From: Pseudomonadota bacterium
GTDB lineage: Bacteria; Pseudomonadota; Gammaproteobacteria; Xanthomonadales; Xanthomonadaceae
Direction: 5' to 3'
Assembly: GCA_023430045.1 (NCBI GenBank)
Contig: JAEZCF010000029.1
Coordinates: forward strand, 1 to 21,554
DNA length: 21,554 bases
Shown: in pieces, positions 13,614-21,011 of the stretch
Numbering within the stretch: the first letter of the stretch is position 1
How the letters are laid out: each line of letters opens with the position of its first letter
Notes under the pieces: model-generated
The model's input: only the letters and a program-made list of their open reading frames with translations
The model's database searches: none
Told to the model about the DNA's origin: nothing
Translations under genes and position numbers: made by a program

Positions 13614-16025
13614 TTACTGGCAGGCTTCGCAGGCTTCCGGGTTTTCCAGCGAGCAGGCGATGGCCTCTTCCGGGCTGAACACCTTGGTGGGAGCCGCCGT
13701 CGCGGTGTGGCTGACGGTGGTCTTGGCGATCTTGGTAGCCGGACGCGAACGCAGGTAGTAGGTGGTCTTGATGCCCTGCTTCCAGGCGTACATGTACATG
13801 GACGACATCGCACCGATGTTCGGGCTTTCCATGAACAGGTTGAGCGAGGCGGACTGGTCGATGAACGCGCCACGGTCGGCAGCCATGTCGATCAGCGAGC
13901 GCATCGGCAGTTCCCAGGCGGTGCGGTAGACCTGGCGCAGGCTTTCCGGGATCTGGGCGATGCCCTGGATCGATCCTTCCGCCATCTTGATGGTGTCGCG
14001 CATTTCCGGAGTCCAGTGGCCGAGCTTCTTCAGCTCGTTCACCAGATAGCGGTTCACCTGCAGGAAGTCGCCCGACAGCGTTTCACGCTTGAACAGGTTC
14101 GACACCTGCGGCTCCACGCACTCGTAGCAACCAGCGATGGACGCGATGGTCGCGGTCGGCGCGATCGCAATGATCAGCGAGTTGCGCAGGCCATGTTCCT
14201 TGATGCGTGCACGCAGGGCGTCCCAGCGGGCGCCGTCTTCCGGTACCACGTTCCAGGCGTCGAACTGAAGCTCGCCGCCGGCGGCGCGGGTATCGTTGAA
14301 CGACGGGTGCTTGCCACGCTCCTGCGCCAGTTCGACCGAGGTCTCCAGGGCGTGGAAGTAGATGGTCTCGGCAATCTTCTTCGACAGCGCGCGGGCTTCA
14401 GCGCTGTCGAACGGCAGGCGCTTGCGGAAGAACACGTCCTGCAGGCCCATGCAGCCCAGACCGACCGGGCGCCAGCGCATGTTGGCGCGACGGGCGGTTT
14501 CGATCGGATAGAAGTTCAGGTCGATGACGCGGTCGAGCTGGCGCACGGCCAGGCGCACGGTTTCGGCCAGCTTCTCGTAGTCGAACTCGTTGTGCTCGTC
14601 GAAGTGGTTGCCCAGGTTGATCGAACCCAGGTTGCACACGGCGGTTTCATCGTTGGAGGTGACCTCCAGGATTTCCGTGCACAGGTTGGACAGGTGGATC
14701 ACATTGCCCGGACGCAGCGTCTGATTGCTGGCGCGGTTGCACTTGTCCTTGAAGGTCATCCAGCCATTGCCGGTTTCCGCCAGGGTACGCATCATCCGCG
14801 AGTACAGCTTGCGCGCGGAGATGGTGCGGCTGGCCTTGCCCTGCGCTTCGGCCTGCAGGTAGGCCTGCTCGAAGGCATCGCCGAACAGGTCGGTGAACTC
14901 GGGCACCACGCGCGGATCGAACAGCGACCATTCCTGGTCGGCTTCGACGCGCTTCATGAACAGGTCCGGGACCCAGTTGGCCAGGTTCAGGTTGTGCGCA
15001 CGGCGTGATTCGTCGCCGGTGTTGTCGCGCAGTTCCAGGAAGTCTTCAATGTCGGCGTGCCAGGTTTCCAGGTACACGCAGGCCGCGCCCTTGCGCTTGC
15101 CACCCTGGTTCACCGCAGCCACGGAGGAATCCATGGTCTTCAGCCACGGCACGATGCCGTTGGAATGGCCGTTGGTCGACTTGATCAGCGAACCACGCGA
15201 ACGCACGCGCGTGTAGCTGACGCCGATGCCGCCGGAGAACTTCGAAAGCTGGGCGATGTCGCCGTACTTGGAATAGATGGATTCCAGCGAGTCCTGCGGC
15301 GAGTCCAGCAGGAAGCACGAGGACAGCTGCTCGTGGGTGGTACCGGAATTGAACAGCGTCGGGCTGGACGGCAGATAATCCAGCTTGCCCATGCGGCGGT
15401 ACAGCGCCAGGGTTTCCGGTACGTCCTCGCTCAGCGCGCTGGCAATGCGCAGGAAGAACTGCTGCGGGGTCTCGATCACCTTGCGGGTGTGCGGGTGACG
15501 CAGCAGGTAACGGTCATACAGGGTGCGCAGACCGAAGTAATCGAAGTTCAGGTCCAGCGAGATGTCGATGGCATCGTTGAGCTTGCGCGCGTTGGTCTGC
15601 ACGAAGTTCAGCAGGCGGTCGTTGATCAGGCCGACTTCATGGCCACGGCCCACCGACTGCGAAAAGGCGTGGATTTCCTGGCCCGACACTTCCTTGGCGA
15701 TGTAGTTGGCCAGCAGGCGCGCGGCCAGGCGGCCGTATTCGGGTTCTTCACCGATCAGCAGGGCGGCGGTGCGGATGGACAGCTCGTCCAGCTCCTGCGT
15801 GGTGGCTCCGTTGTACAGGCCGGAGATGGTGCGGGTGGCCACGCGCATCGGATCGACGGCGTGCAGGCCTTCGGCCGAACGCTGCACGGCGCGCACGATC
15901 TTGTTCAGGTCCACCAGTTCGGTCGTCCCGTTACGCTTGGTCACGCTCATGGCGTGGGCGGCCGGCGGCGACGTCAGCAGGAACTCACTTTCCTTTTCGA
16001 CGGTGGCGCTGTTTTCGGTGGTCAC
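13614..16025 (-). CDS. nrdA: class Ia ribonucleotide reductase large subunit NrdA
   Basis: Catalytic subunit that reduces ribonucleoside diphosphates. The GTG at 16025 is chosen because GAGGA lies eight bases upstream; it gives 803 residues. Residues about 27-115 form one ATP-cone (VTKRNGTTELVDLNKIVRAV), so dATP feedback is expected. Active-site residues: C237 (SSCFLLDSPQD), N447/C449/E451 (NLCTE) and C464 (AVCNLGSINL). TTYYLRSR holds the tyrosine pair of the radical path, and the tail EACEACQ holds the two shuttle cysteines. The 15-residue gap from C449 to C464 is shorter than in E. coli. Promoter and leader lie at 16026-16345. A frame extending to 16124 runs into structured leader and is rejected. 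Confidence 0.97.
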   Translation of the reverse strand: MTTENSATVEKESEFLLTSPPAAHAMSVTKRNGTTELVDLNKIVRAVQRSAEGLHAVDPMRVATRTISGLYNGATTQELDELSIRTAALLIGEEPEYGRLAARLLANYIAKEVSGQEIHAFSQSVGRGHEVGLINDRLLNFVQTNARKLNDAIDISLDLNFDYFGLRTLYDRYLLRHPHTRKVIETPQQFFLRIASALSEDVPETLALYRRMGKLDYLPSSPTLFNSGTTHEQLSSCFLLDSPQDSLESIYSKYGDIAQLSKFSGGIGVSYTRVRSRGSLIKSTNGHSNGIVPWLKTMDSSVAAVNQGGKRKGAACVYLETWHADIEDFLELRDNTGDESRRAHNLNLANWVPDLFMKRVEADQEWSLFDPRVVPEFTDLFGDAFEQAYLQAEAQGKASRTISARKLYSRMMRTLAETGNGWMTFKDKCNRASNQTLRPGNVIHLSNLCTEILEVTSNDETAVCNLGSINLGNHFDEHNEFDYEKLAETVRLAVRQLDRVIDLNFYPIETARRANMRWRPVGLGCMGLQDVFFRKRLPFDSAEARALSKKIAETIYFHALETSVELAQERGKHPSFNDTRAAGGELQFDAWNVVPEDGARWDALRARIKEHGLRNSLIIAIAPTATIASIAGCYECVEPQVSNLFKRETLSGDFLQVNRYLVNELKKLGHWTPEMRDTIKMAEGSIQGIAQIPESLRQVYRTAWELPMRSLIDMAADRGAFIDQSASLNLFMESPNIGAMSSMYMYAWKQGIKTTYYLRSRPATKIAKTTVSHTATAAPTKVFSPEEAIACSLENPEACEACQ

Positions 16026-16310
16026 GGCGGTGGTCCTCTTGGCGTGAGATGAAAGGCACTGGACAGGCACGTCCCGGTGCGGATCGATCAGGATGGAGCA
16101 GGGGTGTCGCAGGAGACGCGACACCGGTCGCCCGACCGGAGATCACACAACCGGTACCGCATGCCTTCACATGCGGCTGTCGGGAAAGGAGCACGCCTGC
16201 TGGAAACCAGGCGGTCTGGAAACCAGTCCGGGACGGTGCCGTTTTCCCCCTGCGTGCAGCGGGTCCGGGCCTCCCTTCTTCACCGGAGACTTGTGGTCTC
16301 CGGAGCCGAC
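16026..16310 (-). ncRNA. structured 5' leader of nrdA, hairpin cluster
   Basis: The likely transcript leader is about 285 nt and holds six near-perfect hairpins: 16283-16303 (8 bp, CCGGAGAC/GTCTCCGG), 16216-16226 and 16200-16210 (tandem copies of CTGGAAACCAG, 4 bp with AAA loop, 16 bases apart), 16157-16176 (7 bp, CCGCATG/CATGCGG), 16124-16139 (CCGGTCG/CGACCGG) and 16103-16125 (8 bp, GGTGTCGC/GCGACACC). The last two overlap by two bases and could compete. No known riboswitch core is recognised. It could be a regulatory leader, a processed small RNA, or a stability element. The strand is assumed from the nrdA promoter. Confidence 0.5.
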
Positions 16311-16316
16311 GGCCAC

Positions 16317-16345
16317 AAGATAGTGGGGGTCCGAGACCCCGTCAA
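16317..16345 (-). promoter_or_regulatory. predicted nrdA promoter with NrdR-like box
   Basis: On the minus strand, TTGACG (16345-16340) and TATCTT (16322-16317) are 17 bases apart. The -10 sits inside the palindrome CCACAAGATAGTGG (16313-16326), which looks like an NrdR box (CACWATATMTWGTG) shortened by two bases. NrdR boxes normally overlap nrd promoters, so position supports the call. A second related half-site, CCTTGTGGCG, lies near 16373-16382. Binding by NrdR is inferred; the gene is not in the window. Confidence 0.5.
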
Positions 16346-16616
16346 CGCCAAATGTAGGGATTTCTCTTAATCCCTTGTGGCGCAAGGATCAGGGCCGGAA
16401 ACGCCATCGCCACCACGGTGGACCTGCTTCAACGGGGTGCGCAGTCAAGGCTTTTCGACCCCTTTTTTGCGCGACGATGGCGGTCATCAATGGAACGACG
16501 GACTTCACATGTTGTGCACGAAACTGGCTGGGCACTACCGCAGGTCACGGTGACTTCCGGCCCGCGCCCATCGTCCCGATGGCGCCGATCCTGTCGGCTC
16601 ACATCGGAGGTGCCCA
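16346..16616. other. intergenic region between nrdA promoter and DUF2884 gene
   Basis: No convincing coding sequence. A 7-bp hairpin (AGGGATT 16356-16362 with AATCCCT 16369-16375, loop of six) lies just upstream of the nrdA -35 box and could be an activator or repressor site. Near the plus-strand gene, GGAGGT precedes the ATG at 16617 by a normal distance. I see no clear -35/-10 pair for that gene. Confidence 0.45.
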
Positions 16617-17399
16617 ATGACCATCAGCCGCCCGCTTTCCTGTCTGTTGCTGGCCTTGCTTCCGCTGGCCATGGCGCTATCCGACGCGCGTGCAGGCACC
16701 ACTTCGACCCCGCAGCTGGAATCCGGCCAATGCGGCATCACCACCGCCTACGACGTGCTGGTGGACAGCGGCGGGGTGTGGCTGCGCCATGGGCCGCTGC
16801 CGCCGCATGACGTGTTCTTCCACGATGGCGAACTCAGCCTGGACGGTAAGGTGGTACCGGTTGCCGACGCCGACGCGGCGCGTCTGCGGGAACTGGAGAT
16901 GGGTGCGCGCCGGTTGATGCCGGCGGCGACCGAACTGGCCCACGAATCGGTGGACCTTACCTTCGACGCGCTGGATGGCGTGGTGGAAGTGCTGACCGGC
17001 AACACCAACAGCCGCAAGGTGAAGAAGCTGCGCGCCGATGCCCGTGCGTGGGTGGAAGGCAGCCTGGGGCGCGGCTACTGGCAGCAGGATACGTTTGGCG
17101 AAGGCTTCGAAGCGCGGGTGGAGGCGATGGCCGAGTCGCTGGCCGCGTCGATGACGCGCAGCGTGCTGTGGCAGGTATTCACGGGACGGGCCGGAAACAT
17201 GGAGCGCCGTGCCGACCGCATGGACGAGGCACTGGAACAACGGCTGGAGGCGCGTGGGCAACGGCTGGAGGCGCAGGCCACCGCATTGTGCCCGCGCGTG
17301 CAGGCGCTGGCGGATGTGCACGATGCGCTGCAGGTGCGTTACCAGGGCCAGCCGCTGCGGTTGCTTGAGCGCAGCGATGGATTGCGGGTGAGCCGGTAG
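16617..17399 (+). CDS. DUF2884 (YggN-like) exported protein
   Basis: Periplasmic protein of unknown function, 260 residues. The N-terminus has a Sec signal (LSCLLLALLPLAMALSDARA, cut near residue 26). The body matches the DUF2884/YggN layout: CGITTAYDVLVDSGGVWLRHG, then FFHDGELSLDGKVVPVADADAARLRELEMGARRL, a central helical stretch around EVLTGNTNSRKVKKL, and a charged Arg/Glu-rich coiled-coil-like part at about 190-230. Two cysteines remain in the mature form (near 39 and 225) and could form a disulfide. GGAGGT before the ATG supports the start. The stop TAG (17397-17399) is the end of a GTAG repeat, so the repeat may have set the C-terminus. It is divergent from nrdA and probably transcribed alone. 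Confidence 0.85.
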   Translation: MTISRPLSCLLLALLPLAMALSDARAGTTSTPQLESGQCGITTAYDVLVDSGGVWLRHGPLPPHDVFFHDGELSLDGKVVPVADADAARLRELEMGARRLMPAATELAHESVDLTFDALDGVVEVLTGNTNSRKVKKLRADARAWVEGSLGRGYWQQDTFGEGFEARVEAMAESLAASMTRSVLWQVFTGRAGNMERRADRMDEALEQRLEARGQRLEAQATALCPRVQALADVHDALQVRYQGQPLRLLERSDGLRVSR

Positions 17400-17454
17400 A
17401 GCGGGGCTCTGCCGCGCTATGCATCTCCTTCAGCCGGGCAGAGCCCGGCTCTAC
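17396..17454. repeat. inverted pair of SMAG (GTAG) repeats
   Basis: Unit one, 17396-17418, begins GTAGAGCGGGGCTCTGCC. Unit two, 17432-17454, begins AGCCGGGC and ends GCCCGGCTCTAC. They face each other and lie at the convergent ends of the DUF2884 gene and zapE, so may serve as a shared transcript end. The GTAG of unit one contains the DUF2884 stop codon. Confidence 0.85.
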
Positions 17455-17465
17455 GTGATGGGCCG

Positions 17466-17484
17466 GGTGGAGCGGGGCTCCACC
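17466..17484. terminator. GTGGAGC hairpin, SMAG-related, between convergent genes
   Basis: GGTGGAGC (17466-17473), loop GGG, GCTCCACC (17477-17484): a perfect 8-bp stem. It looks like a SMAG variant with GTGG in place of GTAG. It lies 12 bases beyond the zapE stop and probably protects or ends the zapE transcript. There is no T-run. Confidence 0.55.
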
Positions 17485-17495
17485 GTAAACAGGCG

Positions 17496-18596
17496 TTACC
17501 TCTTGTGTGCGGTGCCCAGATATTCGGCGCTCTGCATTTCGATCAGTCGCGAAGCCGTACGCTCGAATGCTCCCTGCAACCGCTCTCCTGCGTAGAGCTC
17601 CACCGGCGAGGCCGATGCGGTGCACACCAGGTTGACGTGACGGTCGTAGAACTCGTCGATGAGGTTGACGAAACGCCGCGCGGCATCTTCGTTTGTGCGG
17701 TCGAACGCAGGTATGCCGCCCAGCAGCACCGTGTTGAATTCCTGTGCGATCTCGATGTAATCCGACGGCCCGCGCGGGCCCTCGCACAGCGCGCTGAAAT
17801 CGAACCAGGCAATGCTCTTGCCACGGCCACGCACCGCGATCTTCCGGCCTTCGATCTGGATGTTGCCGGCCTTTGCCGGTTGTCCGCCACTGAGGTCGGT
17901 CCAACGCGTTGCCAGCCACTCATCGCTGTCCGCCGCGAGCGGAGCGCGGTACACCGGCGAACGGGTCAGCGCGCGCATGCGGTAATCCTCGGTACCTTCG
18001 GCGTAAAGCTCCACACAGTAGCGCTGCAGCAGGGCGATGGCAGGCAGGAAGCTGTCGCGCTGCAGGCCGTTGAGGTACAGGTTCTCCACGGCGGTATTGG
18101 AGGTGGTCACCAACGTGACACCCTCGGCGAACAGCCGCTCCAGCAACCGCGCCAGCAGCATCGCATCGCCGATGTCGGTAACGAAGAATTCGTCCAGCAC
18201 CAGCACGCGCAGCTTGCTGCGCCATTCCTGGGCGATCTTCGCCAGCGGATCACTCTGTCCCTGGTGCTCGCGCAGGCGTTCGTGGATGCCGCGCATGAAA
18301 CGGTGGAAATGGGTGCGGTACTTCTGCTGGATCGGCAGGCCGTCGTAGAACAGATCGACCAGGAACGTCTTGCCACGCCCTACCCCACCCCAGAAATACA
18401 GGCCCTTCACCGCTTCCGGCTTCTTCCAGAACGAGGACAGGCGGTCCAGCCAGCCGTCATCGGCATCGTCCAGCAGCGCCAGGTGGATGCGGTCCAGCTC
18501 GGCCAGTGCCGCATGCTGGGCCGGGTCGTCCTGCCAGTCCCCGCGTGCCGCGCCCGCCGCATAGCGCTGCGAGGGCGTCATCACCGCCTCGTTCAT
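17496..18596 (-). CDS. zapE: cell division ATPase ZapE (AFG1-like)
   Basis: Cytoplasmic AAA+ type ATPase that acts on the FtsZ ring in constriction, also known as the AFG1 family. The 366 residues hold Walker A G70-GVGRGKT-77, Walker B LRVLVLDEFFV with D135/E136, and TTSN with N167 as sensor. FHRFMRGIHERL and the C-terminal part with FDFSALCEGPRGPSDY and LIDEFYDRHV are characteristic. The length is close to E. coli ZapE. Its ATG overlaps the stop of the upstream hydrolase gene (18593-18596), so the two are likely translated as a unit. The stop TAA at 17498-17496 is followed by hairpins shared with the convergent DUF2884 gene. Confidence 0.94.
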   Translation of the reverse strand: MNEAVMTPSQRYAAGAARGDWQDDPAQHAALAELDRIHLALLDDADDGWLDRLSSFWKKPEAVKGLYFWGGVGRGKTFLVDLFYDGLPIQQKYRTHFHRFMRGIHERLREHQGQSDPLAKIAQEWRSKLRVLVLDEFFVTDIGDAMLLARLLERLFAEGVTLVTTSNTAVENLYLNGLQRDSFLPAIALLQRYCVELYAEGTEDYRMRALTRSPVYRAPLAADSDEWLATRWTDLSGGQPAKAGNIQIEGRKIAVRGRGKSIAWFDFSALCEGPRGPSDYIEIAQEFNTVLLGGIPAFDRTNEDAARRFVNLIDEFYDRHVNLVCTASASPVELYAGERLQGAFERTASRLIEMQSAEYLGTAHKR

Positions 18597-19258
18597 GCCA
18601 CCGGGTCCGGGAGCCAGCGCTTCACGCCATGGGTGATCGCCCCGCGCAGGTCGATCAGCTTGCGGTGGAAGAAGTGGCTGGTGTCAGGCATGCGCACCAG
18701 TTCATGCGGCGCATCCAGCGCTTCAAGCCAGTCATACACCGCCTGCGGATCGACAATCTCGTCCTGATCGCCCTGGATGACCAGCCAGCGCTCCGGCGGC
18801 TGCACGCCCTCGAAATCCCAGCGACCGGCCGGTGGCGCGATGGAAAGCAACGCATCGGGCTGCACGTCCGCAGCCGCCTTCAGCGATACGTAGGCGCCGA
18901 AACTGAAGCCGGCCAACCAGAGCTGATGGTCCGGCCGCTGTTCGCGTACCCAGGCCACCACCGCCTTCAGGTCATCCTGTTCGCCGTTGCCATGGTCGAA
19001 TTCGCCGGCGGAATCGCCGACGCTGCGGAAGTTGAAGCGCACGGTGGCCACGCCCAGGTCGCGCAGCGCGTTGGCGGCCATGGTGACCACCTTGTTGTGC
19101 ATGGTGCCGCCTTCGGTGGACAGCGGATGGCAGACGATGGCGGTCAACGGTTGCACCGGCACATCGGGCTTGGGCGGGTCCACGGCCACGTCCAGCGGAC
19201 CGACCGGTCCATCGAGGGTGAGCGTGCCTGGCTGCTGGGGAAAGGGAGGATTGCGCAT
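18593..19258 (-). CDS. alpha/beta hydrolase, COG2945-like
   Basis: Probable cytoplasmic serine hydrolase of 221 residues; substrate unknown. The catalytic triad reads S119 in GFSFGAYVS, D166 in QGDQDEIV and H195 in DTSHFFHRK, in the standard order and spacing. The N-terminal part (GPVGPLDVAVDPP, then CHPLSTEGGTMHNKVV) is typical of this small alpha/beta hydrolase group. The start at 19258 fits the family best. An upstream in-frame ATG at 19303 has AAGGAA before it but would overlap the divergent transporter start. TATCAT lies six bases before ATG 19258, so a leaderless message is possible, though no -35 is seen. It is coupled to zapE by ATGA overlap. Confidence 0.85.
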   Translation of the reverse strand: MRNPPFPQQPGTLTLDGPVGPLDVAVDPPKPDVPVQPLTAIVCHPLSTEGGTMHNKVVTMAANALRDLGVATVRFNFRSVGDSAGEFDHGNGEQDDLKAVVAWVREQRPDHQLWLAGFSFGAYVSLKAAADVQPDALLSIAPPAGRWDFEGVQPPERWLVIQGDQDEIVDPQAVYDWLEALDAPHELVRMPDTSHFFHRKLIDLRGAITHGVKRWLPDPVA

Positions 19259-19301
19259 GGCAACATGATAGCGTCCCCTTCCCGCCCCTTGCTTCCCGCC
19301 C

Positions 19302-20153
19302 ATGTATTTCCTTGTTTTCGCCGTCATATGCAGCGTCCTGGTATCGGTACTGCTGAAGCTCGCCCGCCGGCGCGCGCTGGATGTCGCGCAGATGGTGACC
19401 TGGAATTACCTGGTGGCCGCCAGCCTGAGCGCGCTGCTGCTGCGCCCATCAATGGATTCGCTGGCCCATGGGCACGCGCCCTGGGCCGCGCTGCTGGCGC
19501 TGGCGGTGATCCTGCCCAGCCTGTTCGTGGTGCTGGGCCGGGCAGTGGCACAGGCGGGCATCGTGCGCAGTGATGTGGCACAGCGGCTTTCGCTGCTGCT
19601 TTCGCTGCTGGCCGCGTTCGTGTTCTTCGGCGAGCAGGCAGGCGCGCTGCGGCTGGCAGGGTTGGGCGTGGGCCTGCTGGCGATCGTGGCCATCACCGCG
19701 CGCAGCGGCGACCGCACGCAGTCGCCCGGCAGCTGGCGCTGGCTGCTGGTGGTATGGCTGGGCTTCGCGCTGGTGGACATCCTGCTGAAGAAGATCGCGC
19801 TGTCCGGCACTCCTTCAATGGCCGCGCTGCTGGTGTGTTTCAGCCTGGCGTTCGTGCTGATGCTGGCGGTGCAGCTGTACCGGCATGTGCGTGGCCGCAC
19901 GAAGCTGGCCTGGCGCAACGTTGGCGCCGGTGCACTGCTGGGCCTGCTGAATTTCGGCAACATCCTGTTCTACGTACGCGCGCACCAGCACCTGTCCGAC
20001 AGCCCGGCCACGGTGTTCGCCGGCATGAATATCGGCGTGGTGGTCCTGGGCGCGATAGTGGGAATCGTCGTGTTCGGTGAACGCACCAGCATATGGAACC
20101 GGGCCGGCCTGGGCTTGGCGGTAATGGCGATCGGGCTGATTGCCTGGGGATGA
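19302..20153 (+). CDS. EamA/DMT-superfamily membrane transporter
   Basis: Inner-membrane protein of 283 residues, with about nine or ten hydrophobic segments spread over the full length in two similar halves, each ending in a F.FGE stretch (FVFFGEQAGALRLAGLGVGLLAIVAI in the first half, IVVFGERTSIWNRAGLGLAVMAIGLI in the second). This repeat is the mark of EamA-type drug/metabolite transporters. The substrate cannot be told from sequence. The ATG at 19302 begins directly with the first membrane helix and has no strong Shine-Dalgarno. It is divergent from the hydrolase-zapE pair, with only 43 bases between starts. A hairpin downstream (20240-20256) may end the message. Confidence 0.83.
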   Translation: MYFLVFAVICSVLVSVLLKLARRRALDVAQMVTWNYLVAASLSALLLRPSMDSLAHGHAPWAALLALAVILPSLFVVLGRAVAQAGIVRSDVAQRLSLLLSLLAAFVFFGEQAGALRLAGLGVGLLAIVAITARSGDRTQSPGSWRWLLVVWLGFALVDILLKKIALSGTPSMAALLVCFSLAFVLMLAVQLYRHVRGRTKLAWRNVGAGALLGLLNFGNILFYVRAHQHLSDSPATVFAGMNIGVVVLGAIVGIVVFGERTSIWNRAGLGLAVMAIGLIAWG

Positions 20154-20492
20154 ACAACGTCGTGGCAAAGGTGTCGCAGCTGGCACAGCCGACAGGACGA
20201 TCACGGCAATCAGAGTGAACGACACCTCCATTGATTCACGCTCCCACGTCGGGAGCCGATGCCGTCCAACCGAGGTACGTCGGTACGAACGGCGACGCTG
20301 AACTGCCCCGTTGCGACGGCTCGCGACGACTGCTCCCCTCCCATCGTTCGCATTGCGTTTCCTGTGGGATCTCACGCGGCCGGAATTGTTGGAATGAAGG
20401 CTGAATCGGTAGCGTGCGGAACGCTCGGAGCGGGCGACACGGCAGGTCCCGTTGCTAGCTTCGTCCTACCTGCCTGCTTCGATGGAGTTCCA
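20154..20492. other. intergenic region, hairpin at 20240-20256
   Basis: About 340 bases without a convincing gene. GCTCCC (20240-20245) pairs with GGGAGC (20251-20256) across a five-base loop, a possible end for the transporter message, without a T-run. GGAG lies seven bases before the next ATG (20493). An open frame running in from 20259 lacks coding character before 20493. I see no clear promoter boxes. Confidence 0.45.
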
Positions 20493-20912
20493 ATGATTCC
20501 TCGTTCTCCTGCCCGTTGGGCCACCACCGCACTGCTGACAGCCGCGATGGCGGCGAGTATCCCCGCTGTTGCCCAGAGCGTTCCCGCCGCCCGCGCGGCC
20601 CCGCCTGAAAACGCCGAATACAGCGACACGGTGATCCGGCCAGCGTTGGTTGCGCCCCCACACGATGACTTTTCGATTACGCAGCACCACGAACCTTCTG
20701 GTTACAGCGAGGTCCGTGATCGCTCACTCACCGGAGAATTCAGCTGCGCCAGCCAGGATTACGACTACAACGAATGCAGCGCGCCGCCCGGGAGAATCTC
20801 GCTGGTCGAGCGCCATTCCAGTGCGCCATGCCGCCCCGGCCGTGACTGGGGCATCGGGTACGGCCATGTGTGGGTCGACAATGGGTGCCGCGCAACCTTC
20901 CGCGCGCGCTGA
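20493..20912 (+). CDS. DUF3011 exported protein
   Basis: Small 139-residue secreted or periplasmic protein of unknown function. The signal peptide covers about 1-28 (ATTALLTAAMAASIPAVAQ). After a linker, the C-terminal half matches DUF3011: GEFSCASQDYDYNECSAPPG, then RISLVERHSSAPCRPGRDWG, then GHVWVDNGCRATF. In this domain the SxxxCxxGxxWG and WVDxGCxAxF blocks are constant, with four cysteines likely forming two disulfides. The start at 20493 is chosen for GGAG upstream and the immediate signal peptide; a longer frame from 20259 is not supported. It is common in Xanthomonadaceae. It converges with the nuclease gene. Confidence 0.82.
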   Translation: MIPRSPARWATTALLTAAMAASIPAVAQSVPAARAAPPENAEYSDTVIRPALVAPPHDDFSITQHHEPSGYSEVRDRSLTGEFSCASQDYDYNECSAPPGRISLVERHSSAPCRPGRDWGIGYGHVWVDNGCRATFRAR

Positions 20913-20939
20913 TCCGAAGCAGGTCTGGGTTTCAGGCGC

Positions 20940-20958
20940 ATGGCACCGGTGGTGCCAT
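20940..20958. terminator. hairpin between convergent genes
   Basis: ATGGCACC (20940-20947), loop GGT, GGTGCCAT (20951-20958): a perfect 8-bp stem between the ends of the DUF3011 and nuclease genes, placed 27 and 53 bases from their stops. It could serve both strands. There is no T-run. Confidence 0.5.
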
Positions 20959-21011
20959 CGCGCTGATCGTGGAGAGATGGCGCGCGTGCCCGGTCGGCAG
21001 TGCTGGCGTCC

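Noticed and set aside
12648..15008. A 786-codon plus-strand frame across nrdB and nrdA
   Set aside because: It is a shadow of the two minus-strand genes: Val/Gln/His-rich, no motif, and it crosses the intergenic repeats.
16500..16525. Possible DnaA-box-like sequence near the nrdA upstream region (TTGTGCACG)
   Set aside because: It differs from TTATCCACA at several key positions and occurs alone.
16375..16620. Possible 81-codon gene upstream of the DUF2884 gene
   Set aside because: No ribosome-binding site, no recognisable motif, and it ends at the DUF2884 start by chance; the composition looks non-coding.
20259..20492. N-terminal extension of the DUF3011 gene
   Set aside because: The internal ATG at 20493 has GGAG before it and starts a proper signal peptide; the extension would bury the signal.
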